Origin: Coenobita brevimanus
Taxonomy: Eukaryota > Arthropoda > Malacostraca > Decapoda > Coenobitidae
Direction of reading: 5' to 3'
Length of the DNA stretch: 64,000 nucleotides
NCBI GenBank assembly: GCA_032717465.1
Contig: CM064690.1
Coordinates: 7,826,643-7,890,642 of the forward strand
The position numbers and the translations under genes were made by a program. The notes under the pieces were generated by a model. The model worked only from the letters and a program-made list of their open reading frames with translations. It was not told where the DNA came from and did not search any database. Each line of letters opens with the position of its first letter. Positions within the stretch are counted from its first letter, which is position 1. Below, piece by piece: positions 10,200-21,399 of the stretch.

Positions 10200-12029
10200 T
10201 GCATCGTATACAGTGTATTGGTTATCCCTGTTTTCATGTCACTGTTGCTTTATTTTGGTGTCTGGTGTACAGGGTATACTTGTATCATTCATCAGTTAAC
10301 TATTTGATGTTGATATTGGTCCATAATGATTATCGGATTAATATGGAAATACCAAGATTAGGCTAATATCTTATTCTATTTTTAACGCAGTCATTAACAA
10401 AGATGATATTCATATATTTGTCCAACACTAACTTTATGTCAATTGGCTGATATAGAAAAAATATATTCCGATCACAAAATGGCCCAGCATATGGGAGCTG
10501 CTTTTCCTTTCCGATTTATGCTGATACTGGCCCATTATGTCTGTGTTTGGTGGGTCTTTGTGTCTCGATCACTCCTGTGTTTGTCTCCTTGTTCCCCTGC
10601 TCTCTCTTCTTCCTGACATTTTTGTCTTGTTTCAGTCTCTATCCTTGTCTCTCATTCCTAAATTTTAGATCTCCTTGTTTTCATCCCTCTACATCCTCAC
10701 ACATTTTTCTTGCTTCCATCCCTATCCTTTTCTCTCAGTCCTCTATCTGTACACTCTTTAGATATTTCTGCTCACTATTTAATGTCTCTGACAGAAAAGA
10801 AGTCATGAAAAGGGATTAACATCCAGCAAAGGCTGAAAGGAACTTATAAGATTCACATCCTGGAAAGGCCAAGTGTTGGCAGTTTGAAGCTTATTTTTTA
10901 GACTGCATGGATACCAGTGACATTAACACTGTCTTCTTATGCAGTCCAAGCTTCAAACTACCACCTTAACACCAGACAGGGAGGACCTTAGGTATATAAT
11001 ATTTTAGCCAGTATCTATGATAGTCAAATCTCCACAATAGTTCCCTGTTCACAGGAATAGTTTTATATTACCGCATTTTTCACTTTAATTATTTAATCTA
11101 GTGTGGTTGTGAATTATTTGATAGATGTATAAATGAAGAGTATTGTATAAACAAGCAGTATTATACAACTTTTGGCTCAAGAAAGCTTACGAATGTGGTC
11201 CCTTATGCCTCATTTCCTTTCCTGTCCTTTTTCTTTCCCATCCCCACCAAGCAGCTCTTAACTTTGATACCCCTCCAGTCAAGGGTCAGAGTAGAGAGTG
11301 CGCAGAAACTTTGTCTTTTGACTGTACTGACTCAAAACTTTTGCTGACACTTCTCTGCTGCCTTAGCTGATGCAAAATGTTACAGAAAAAGTTTTTTTGT
11401 GGCAGCAGTTTGAAGCATACAACATATGAATATGAAAATAAAGGATGGTCTCTGACATTTAAGGAGAACTGAGAAATAAGGAAGGAAGGAAGGACACAGC
11501 GTTCATCAAGATATTGGTGGCAAACCTTTGGTCATGTTGTACCTCCTTGTTCTTCAGTTTTATTGTTCAATATTTGTTTACCACCAAAACTGTTTTCCTT
11601 GTTTTATGTCCTCTTGTGTTTGTATTTGTTCCTCTTTTACTTTTATAATTTTGATATTTTGATAACATCACTATCCATTTTGGAGATACTCACTTCTGCT
11701 ATTTAATGCCCTCATCTTTAGGGTTTTACAAAAGATGTATAAAATTGTTAATAGGTGGTGGAGCAAATTAACAGTATGCATTTTGATTAGTGCTTGTAAC
11801 CATTGGCATCCAGATACACTTCCAGACATCAGCCAGTGGACCTTCACTGGTTGACTTTTCAGTTAATATTGTGTACTCTGACCCACTGGACCACAGCCAG
11901 TATTTAAGACGTCTTTGGACCAAAGGGTTTAGCGTTGTTGCTACTATGGAGATACTAAGGATATACTGTATATTCAGTATAATGCGTTCCTCAGGAAAGT
12001 CCTTAACCTAAAAAGCTTTTCTCCGTCTT
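10200..12029. other. No gene recognised; one strong hairpin
   Basis: AT-rich sequence without a supported coding region. The open frame at 10547-10819 is pyrimidine-biased low-complexity sequence. A hairpin at 10881-10959 is listed separately. Confidence 0.5.
10881..10959. other. Imperfect hairpin of about 79 nt
   Basis: AGTTTGAAGCTT (10881-10892) pairs perfectly with AAGCTTCAAACT (10948-10959). GACTGCAT (10901-10908) pairs with ATGCAGTC (10939-10946). CAGTG in the loop can pair with CACTG. An 8-nt one-sided bulge (ATTTTTTA) separates the two long stems. It could be a small MITE remnant or a precursor-like RNA; no evidence of expression is available here. Confidence 0.55.
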
Positions 12030-12108
<79 letters not shown>

Positions 12109-12136
12109 TATTTTTATGCACCACTCATGCATTCCA

Positions 12137-12181
<45 letters not shown>

Positions 12182-12186
12182 TGTGT

Positions 12187-12268
<82 letters not shown>

Positions 12269-12296
12269 TATTTTTATGCACCACTCATGCCTTCCA

Positions 12297-12360
<64 letters not shown>

Positions 12361-12388
12361 TATTTTTATGCACCACTCATGCCTTCCA

Positions 12389-12456
<68 letters not shown>

Positions 12457-12484
12457 TATTTTTATGCACCACTCATGCCTTCCA

Positions 12485-12530
<46 letters not shown>

Positions 12531-12562
12531 TATTTTGTGTGACCCACTCATGCCTTCCATCC
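12030..12562. repeat. Compound (GT)n satellite with a regular 30-nt spacer
   Basis: Five (GT)n blocks of different lengths alternate with five copies of a spacer containing ATTTTTATGCACCACTCATG and CCTTCCATC (near 12108, 12267, 12359, 12455, 12529). The last spacer is divergent. The unit is a higher-order repeat of spacer plus (GT)n, so it arose by unequal exchange or slippage of the composite and not as simple dinucleotide growth. Cys-Val frames across it are artefacts. Confidence 0.95.

Positions 12563-13745
<1,183 letters not shown>

Positions 13746-13803
<58 letters not shown>
13746..13803. repeat. (CA)n microsatellite
   Basis: About 29 CA units, 60 bases upstream of a Harbinger-like element. 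Confidence 0.97.
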
Positions 13804-13806
<3 letters not shown>

Positions 13807-13864
13807 TGGATGTGTCATTGTTTTGATGTTGTTATTAGCAGTCACCCAAGCCAGTTTAACCTCT

Positions 13865-14908
13865 GTGACACATTCACGGATGAAACGGCGGATGAAGCCG
13901 GACGAGAAATTTCGGCCACCTGGGGTGATACGGCGTATCAAGACGCTGTGACGTCATCGAAGCCGGTCTGAGCACGGCAGGCAAACGGAAAATTAGGGTT
14001 TCTTCCCAGCAGACCTCGGTCGCTAGCTGGTCCTTGCCGGAGATGTTCCCGGTGTATGCGCGGATGGCACCGGACTAAGGCCGAAACATACGGAGGAAGA
14101 CGGATTTACACGGTGCCTAGAAGGACCTAGACGATCTCCAGACGATCTCCGATTGTCGCCGGACTGTAGTCAGTGCTGCCTCACGATGCATATAAAAGAA
14201 CACCGTAGAGGCTGTTCCTCATTCTGCTACTTACTTTGGAGAGCGAACATCAACAGTCAAGATGTATATTTCTTCAGAGCATGCTGAATTACTAGAACTT
14301 CAGTTGGCTACAGCTGAAGTGGACCTACTGGCAGCGAAAATGTTTTAACACAGAGCCAAGGAAAAGAAAAGAGAAGAAAAGACAAACGAGGAAACACCTG
14401 TGGGTTAAACCTTGGCTTCTCAGAAGACCCCTGTATGGCCACTCTGAGAAGTTGATGAATGAACTTATAGCAGATGTGACTGGCTTCAGGAATTTCGTAA
14501 GAATGGACCCTGCGATATTTGACGAAATTCTTTCCAGAGTGGGACCAAGAATAGAGAAACAGGACACATTTTGAAGGAATTCTCCAAGCTGTCCTGGATG
14601 AAATTACGACCCCCGGATGGCCCCGGTCTCTACACGGCGCACACGGACATTATCGGTGGGTTCACGAAGGCTCCCGCCAATTTCCCGGCAGCTCCCGGCA
14701 TCAACACGGATCGTTTTCTTCCGAGAGATCCGGGAAGAAAAAATGATCACTGCTCATTTTTTTTTCGCCCGTCCGGCTTGACAATTCAGGGTGGCCAAGG
14801 ATGCAGCCGGACGTCAGGCCGGCTTCTATACGGTGCTCAGGGATCTCCATGGATGATGGCAGACCAGTCCTCCGGCTTCATCCGGCGTTTCATCCGTGAA
14901 TGTGTGAC
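13865..14908. mobile_element. PIF/Harbinger-like element, internally deleted
   Basis: The ends are long inverted repeats: ACACATTCACGGATGAAACG at 13869-13888 is mirrored at 14885-14904, and the match continues through GCCGGA. The GC content is clearly above the surroundings. The interior holds the N-terminal part of a Harbinger nuclease joined almost directly to what looks like its C-terminal end, so most of the catalytic domain is missing. No clean 3-bp duplication is visible. Element class is well supported by ends plus coding fragment. Confidence 0.75.
14262..14574 (+). pseudogene. HARBI1-like nuclease, N-terminal fragment
   Basis: An ATG at 14262 opens a 28-codon leader (MYISSEHAELLELQLATAEV). 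After a stop and a shift, the frame reads KHLWVKPWLLRRPLYGHSEK and FRNFVRMDPAIFDEILSRVG, ending RIEKQDTF at a stop (14572-14574). This is the typical start of PIF/Harbinger nucleases. The following GILQAVLDEITTP (about 14577-14617) resembles a much later part of the protein. An internal deletion of the DDE core is inferred. Confidence 0.75.
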
Positions 14909-15016
14909 CTAGGGATAACTCTCAGTCTCCCTTTGCTCTCACTCACACTTTCACCCCGTGAATGTCACATTTACTTTCTCAGAGACACTTATTTGCTTTC
15001 ACTTTAACCTTGCACT

Positions 15017-15127
<111 letters not shown>

Positions 15128-15401
15128 CATTATCTTCCTCTAAGTATTGTTGCTTTTGGAATGCTTGATATAGGGGGTGCATTGTGTTGTGTTGTGCCGT
15201 ATTTTGTGGTGTTGAACAGTATGGAAATAAGGGCCTGTTTTTTGAAGAACTAGTTTTCACTGTCGTTATTCATTTTAGTGAGAAAAAGGGCATCAGCCGC
15301 ATTAGTACAGTGACAGCGTATCTGTTTTATTTGTTTTTGTTCGCTGCATACGATTCAGTTCAGATTAGAGTAGACTTATAAAACTGCAAGAGTTAGGCAC
15401 A

Positions 15402-18294
15402 TTGCCTTCATTATCTATTGCACTATGTGAAACTAAATGGAGAGGAGAGAGTGTGAGAGAATGGGAATATGGCTGGGGTATATGTGCAAGAGCAGGTGAG
15501 AATGAGAGGGCAAAAGAAGGAGTGTGTATTGTTGTGAGTAAAATATGGACGAAGAACATCAGACAGCATGGATCAGTTGGCTCAAGGATTGTGTGGGTAA
15601 GATTGAAAGTTGGAATACAAATGTGGGCGATTGTGCGCGTGTATGCGCTAACCCAAGCTCGTGCAAGCAGAATGAGAAAAGAGTTCTGGACAAATGTTGA
15701 AGTCTGCGTGGAAAAGTCTGGAAGGAATGAGAGAGTGTTTTTGATTGGTGATATGAATGGTAAAGTAGGGAATGTGAAGGTGGATGGAATAGTTGGTGAG
15801 TGGGGTGTGCCTGCTGAGATAGATGAGAATGGCAGTGCATTAGTGGATATTCGTGCCGGAAGGGGGTTGGTGATAGCCAATACCCTCTTCAGGCACAAAA
15901 TGATCCACAGGTATACATGGTGAGTGATGAGAAGGGTGGGTGGTGAACTGAATGAAAGGAAGGCAATGATTGATTATGTGTGTGTGGATGAAAGGCTGCG
16001 AAGATGTGTAATGGATACAAGAGCTTATAGAAGTTGGGGGAGTGGACTTTCTGACCACTACTTGATGATGGCCAGAATCAAGATCCAAGCAAGATGGAAA
16101 AATAGAAGAAGGGAAGGATGGGAGGAAGGAGTACTTGCAAGGAGAGTGGAAAGGTTACAAGAGGATGAGAAAAAGGCAGAATATAAGAGAGAAGTGGAGG
16201 AACGATTGGGTAAATATGAATTGGAGCAGATGGGGGACGTGGAAGGTGTGTGGAAGATATTCACAGAAGAAATATGTGCAGCATGTGATGTGGCGTGTAG
16301 GGTGAAGAGAAGATGGAAGGGGGTGCAAGGAACAACATGGTGGAATGAAGAGGTGAGACAGGCTGTGGCACAAAACAAGAAAGCATACAATGAAAGGATG
16401 AGAAATAGGGGTGTGGAAGAAGTTGAGAGGCGGAAGAGAGAGTTATATGCAGAAAGGAAGAGAAAGGTGAAAAGATTAGTAACAGTGAGTAAGAAGAGAG
16501 TGGATGAGGAATTTGGAAGGAATTTGAGTGTAAAGTGGAGGGACTGTAAGAAAATATTCTGGAAAGAGGTGAAGAGAGTAAGATAGGGTGGCAGCAAAGT
16601 TAGTAGGGGAGTGAAAGATAAAAATGGTAGATTACTAGAGGAGAAGGGAGAAAAAATGAGCAGATGGAGAACATAGAGAATGGAAGTAATGTGAGTATAA
16701 GTGGCTGGGGAATGGCTGGGAGAAGGAGGGAGGTGAGAAGACAGGAAGAAATCAGTAGAAGTTGTGGAAGTAATAAAGAAAGTCAAACTGGGGAAAGCCC
16801 CAGACATTGATGGAGTGTGTGGTGAAATGCTGAAGCATTGGGGAGAGACAGTAGTAGAATGGATGTGGAAGATGCAGATTGGCCTGGAAGGAAGGTAGAG
16901 TCACTGAGGATTGGAAGTCAGGTATAAATACTCCCTTGCACAAAGGAAAAAGGGAAAAAGAAGTGTGGTAATCGTAGGGCATTTGTCTTCTTAGTGTAAT
17001 AGGAAAAGTGTATGATAGGATAGTTATTGACAGAGTTAAGGAAATAACAGAGGAATTAGTTGGAGAAGAACAGGGAGGCTTTAGGAAGGGAAGAGGTTGT
17101 GTAGATCAGATATTCACTCTTAGATCTTTAGCGGAAAAGTATCTAGAGAAGGGAATGAAGTTGTATGTGGCCTTCATGGATTTGGAGAAAGCATATGACA
17201 GGGTGGATAGCCAAGGATTATGGAAAGTATTAAGAATATATGGAGTAGATGGGAAGTTGTTGAATGCTGTGAAGAGTATATATGATGGTGCTAAGGCTGC
17301 CGTGTGTGTGGGTGGTGAACTGATTGAATTTTTCTCTTTGAAGGTTGGGTTGAAACAGGGATGTGTCGTGTCTCCATGGTTGTTCAGTCTGTACAGGGAT
17401 GGGGTAATAAAAGAGGTACAAGGTAAGGCAGTGGATGTTGGAGTGGCCCTAGTCAGAGAGGGTAGTGTTTGGAAACTCCCTGAACTGTTGTTTGCAGATG
17501 ATACTGTGTTGTTAAGTGAAGACGAAGGGGAACTGCAAGGCTTGTTGGATTAGTTTGGGAGAGTGTGTAAGAAACGGAATCTAAAAGTGAATGTAGGGAA
17601 GAGTAAAGTGATGGTCTTTGAGAGAGGTGAAGTCAGTGAATATACAGTGAGGTTGGATGGTGAGGAAATGAAATGTGAGTACGTTTAAGTACTTGGGTAG
17701 TGTGATGAGTAAGGATGGAAGTTTGGAGTGTGAAGTGCTTGAAAGGGTACAACAAGGAAGAAAGGTTGCTGGTTCCTTGAAAGCAGTGATAAGAAACAGG
17801 GAAGTGAACATGGAAGTGAAAAAGCTACTACATGACAGTATTGTGATACCAACTCAAACATATGGAAGTGAAGCTTGGACGTTGTTGGAAGGACACTAGT
17901 CTAGAGTGAGAAATGAGTTATTTAAGAGGAGCCTGTGGTGCCATACGGAGAGACAGGCTGACAAATGAGGATATAAAGGAGCGTTGTGTTGTGGGTGTGG
18001 ATGTGATAGGAAGCGTTAGGAGGAACACACTGAGGTGGGTTGGCCATGTGGAGAGGATGGAGGGTGAGAGACTGGCGAGGAGAGTGTATGTGAGTGAGGT
18101 GGAGGGGGGGAGGGAGGGGGAGGCCAAGGATGAGATGGAGGGATGGAATGGAGAAGCATATGAGAGAAGGGGGTGTGAGTTGGGAGCAGAGCAGTGAAAT
18201 GGCGGGGTACAGGGCGACGTGGAGGCGATTTGTTTGTGGCCACCCCGTACGGGATTATGGCCTCTGGCTATAGATAGATAGATAGATAGATAAA
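15402..18294 (+). mobile_element. RTE-like LINE family A, copy A2
   Basis: Plus-strand copy of about 2.9 kb, nearly collinear with A1. It starts inside the endonuclease (LCETKWRGE) and runs through RT to the C-terminal region. It ends with the conserved GGGATTATGGCCTCTGGCTA block and a (GATA)n tail at 18271-18291. The short tandem tail in place of poly(A) is typical of RTE-clade LINEs. Confidence 0.9.
15420..18197 (+). pseudogene. LINE A2 endonuclease-reverse transcriptase, broken
   Basis: Endonuclease: VFLIGDMNGKVGNVKVDG (about 15738-15790), IDYVCVDERLRR (about 15970-16005), LSDHYLMMARIKIQ (about 16047-16090); the usual SDHH reads SDHY. A charged linker follows (16100-16586). RT: EEQGGFRKGRGCVDQIFTLR, AFMDLEKAYDRVDSQGLW, GLKQGCVVSPWLFS and LLFADDTVLLSEDE (FADD at about 17491-17502). 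C-terminal part: FKYLGSVMSKDGSLECEVLE, then RWVGHVERMEGERLARRVY. Stops at about 15920, 16587 and 17550, plus frameshifts near 16600-17000 and 17670, break the frame. Confidence 0.88.
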
Positions 18295-20392
18295 CTATGT
18301 GAAACATCCCTAAAGTTGGATAAATTTCACTGAAAGTAGCACAGACAAGTTGATTAGACTCCATTGTGGTGGTTGAGGTCATGATCAGGCAAATAGATAC
18401 TGCTTAGGTGGCAGTAACATCTTTTTGTTTAGGTGCCATTTTATCAGACGAGGAAAAGTTTATGTTGTCTAATATGCAGTGCTAGATTATATAATCTTTA
18501 CAGTTCATGGGGCTGTTATTTTTATTCATTGTAAGGGGAGGCTTCTCATAGCAAAGGAGTGAATGGTGGCTTTTTCAGGCCTGGTATATAAAAAGGAGAT
18601 ACAGGATACTGAATGTAATTTTTCACTTTATCCTTTTAAACCACCTTATGATATGATTTTTGAAAAGCCAGGAGTCATGGACATACTGAATGTCTCGATA
18701 TTGAAAGGACAGAAACTCAACTCTCTCTCTCTGATCTATCAAGGTCAACTGTCAACTGTCTATCATGCCGTTTTGCACTCCCAAAATGTCTCTTATGTTT
18801 AAGCTGATTATGTTGCATCGTTTAGTATAACTTCCTATTGATTCATTTTCCATATCATGACTATTTACCTACGTTTAAACTATGCTATGTTGAATTTGAA
18901 TGTATCCTTGAATTATGATTCATTCTTTAGCTTAACTCTCTGGTCATTTGAAGGACCTTTACTGTCAACCAACTGCCGACAGACTTCATACCTTTTGACT
19001 GTCCTGCTGTCCATGCATGGTACGAGCCGACCAATACATGTATTGTAAATATGTGTTTTGTTGTAGCAAGTACTGTATTGTAAACGTGTTCTTCAACATG
19101 TTTTAAATCCAGGTTGTGTTGTAGCATGCATTTTAAATCTGTGTTGTCATGTAATATGTGTTGTGTCTGTAGTGCATGCCTTGCTGTCACCTCTGTATCC
19201 ACTTCCTTCTGTTGACACATTTTTTTTTTTTTTTTGCTATTTTCCACCAGTTAATCAACTTAGGAGAGACTTTTCCATTGGAAGGATTAGACATGGTTTA
19301 ATATAAACCTTTCACTGCTAGAGATCCTTCGTAAATTAAATAAAAATAATAATCTGACAGTAGCACCTCCCCAACTAAGAAAAAAAAAAAAAAGCCACTG
19401 GGCTCGAAACACTTAATCCTTTAATTCAGTGAGGATGTTTCATGTTTTATTCTTCCTGCATATAAATGATATTATTCAGCTAAAGATGGATCTGTAATAA
19501 TGAAAGGGCAAAATGAGGCTGTAGCTCACCTCACCAATCTAGTAGGTCTCTCCTGATATGAATAAAACTGTCTGGAGATAGCAAAAATATAAAAGAACTG
19601 TCAGATTATTTCTTGCAGCTTAACCTTAGATTCTAATAAAAATGTCTGTATATATACATAACAACTAATAGGAAGTAAAATTAAGTCTAACAGAGTCATA
19701 TAAAGCCATCTTAACTAACATTTAACTAATCACTTTTCCCATTTCTGCTTTGCTATAAATAACGAAGAACGCCAGTTTAAAGAGTAAAATAATATTTGCA
19801 GCGTAACCCTGCATGGCTTTAGATGGTCAGTGTTGACATTTTGGTGGTTCAGTCTTAAACGTAAGTCAGTTTTCTCAATGGCATAGGGGGCTTTGTAGCA
19901 CTTCTTCCTTAGTACAATAGTTTACATGTTACATCTTGACATTCCTTGATATGACATGTCATGTTAATATTGATCTAGATTGCATTTATAGCACACAAGA
20001 GGATAATGGGTTATAATGTGTTGAATAAATCACTAAGAAAAAGGTTTTACAAAATATCCAGTGCCACGTGCGGTATTAACCGCTGGGTTGAATTTTGGCT
20101 GACTTTGGAAGTTTCTTCATGCCCCCCTCTAGTGATTTACTCTACATATTACACCAAAATAAGCCTCTTATGTTTTCATGATGTAAACTATTGATATTAA
20201 AAGATCATATTTAATATACAAGAAAATTTTAACTCCTTGCATCAGGTGATATTTTCCCTCAACTTTGGATTATTTTATTCAGCCTAGGGAAGGCCCTTAG
20301 AACTGGGACGTTACATGACCTTTACCAACCCCTTCACAGCTCTTCGAAGGTGCTCCCTTAACTTGAAGAATATTGTCTAGAAATAATAAGAC
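18295..20392. other. No gene recognised
   Basis: AT-rich sequence with poly(T) at 19220-19237 and poly(A) at 19380-19393. Short open frames show no recognisable domain, repeat or splice pattern. Confidence 0.5.
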
Positions 20393-20398
20393 TATATA

Positions 20399-20431
<33 letters not shown>
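20393..20431. repeat. (TA)n microsatellite
   Basis: Interrupted TA array that runs directly into the 5' end of a tRNA-like SINE. Confidence 0.95.
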
Positions 20432-20812
20432 GGAGCATCTGTGGTACAGTGGTAGAGTGTGCTTTTCGTACACGGGTGAGCCAGGGTTCGCCCCCCGCCA
20501 GGGTAATAAACTTTGGGAGTGGTCACCCGGCCACGTACTGCATTGGCGAACACAAGGGGTGCTGTGGTTGAACCAGTGTCGCTTACTGTAAAGTATGCTT
20601 GCACCCAGTCGGCTTGCGCGGGCCGATTACACTTGGTTCACAGACTACACACACATCCAAAGCCACTCCAACACTACAATTACACTTACAAGCACTTCTC
20701 ACCCTACATACAATCTCTACTAGGCAGTCTAAGCCACTTGGTAGAGATACATTGGCTGTATCGTCCCGACTTCGGTCGGGATAGGCCGGTCCTGCAGGGG
20801 ATACTCAAACGG

Positions 20813-20814
<2 letters not shown>
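20432..20814 (+). mobile_element. tRNA-derived SINE family S2
   Basis: The head reads like a tRNA: GGAGCATCTGTGGTACAGTGG contains an A box (TGGTACAGTGG, 20442-20452) and GGTTCGCCCCC at 20485-20495 is a near-perfect B box. The tRNA-unrelated body of about 300 bases includes a perfect CCCGAC-TTCG-GTCGGG hairpin (20765-20780). (TA)n arrays lie at both ends, and a (TTTA)n tract follows the downstream one. Confidence 0.75.
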
Positions 20815-20855
<41 letters not shown>

Positions 20856-20872
20856 TTATTTATTTATTTATT
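20815..20872. repeat. (TA)n followed by (TTTA)n
   Basis: TA units to about 20850, then TTTA units to about 20872, forming a tail-like sequence to the SINE. Confidence 0.95.
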
Positions 20873-21258
20873 CATTCAAAATTAAGTTACTGTGCTGCGT
20901 GGGTTGAGGAGTAGTCAGTAATCTAAATTGCTAAGAAAGACGTGCTATAAAGCTTCTTATGCCAACAAGAATGCAACCCCTTGTCCTTCCCCAGCTGAAG
21001 TTTGGGTGCTCCCAGAGTCTGCAAAAAAAGATTATACATTTTTTAACACCCTCTCTCTTATCTTTCACGGCTCCCCACGGCCTTACAAATACTCAGACTC
21101 TCCTGCTCGTGTGAGAAGTATATAAGTTATCTTCAGAACTAGTTTTTTTTATCCTCTCAGATTTAGAATAGTACCGGTATTTATCCATACATTGTAAGTA
21201 TTTCCTCTTACATAGTTTGTTCTTTTCATGGTCTTCACTGTTTCATTCTCTTCTTGAA

Positions 21259-21261
<3 letters not shown>

Positions 21262-21329
<68 letters not shown>
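21262..21329. repeat. (CA)n microsatellite
   Basis: About 33 CA units. Confidence 0.97.
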
Positions 21330-21330
<1 letters not shown>

Positions 21331-21399
21331 GTAAATCCAAGGACAAAAACAATGTATGTGTAAAACTGGCACTTCTAGAACTGTGGCATTTAGGAAGTA

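Noticed and set aside
10547..10819. Membrane-protein gene
   Set aside because: The hydrophobic frame follows from pyrimidine-rich low-complexity sequence; no start context or splice pattern.
12033..12542. Long Cys-Val or His-Thr open frames
   Set aside because: They are translations of the (GT)n/(CA)n satellite.
12030..12562. CRISPR-like array of repeats and spacers
   Set aside because: The alternation is (GT)n with a constant spacer in eukaryotic DNA. The variable parts are only length variants of GT.
15365..16807. Long minus-strand frames opposite LINE A2
   Set aside because: Antisense shadows with the same biased composition; the plus strand carries endonuclease and RT motifs.
20432..20500. 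Functional tRNA gene
   Set aside because: The boxes are tRNA-like, but no clear acceptor-stem pairing closes it and a SINE body follows.
20765..20814. Hammerhead ribozyme in SINE S2
   Set aside because: The CUGAUGA and GAAA core motifs are not found around the hairpin.
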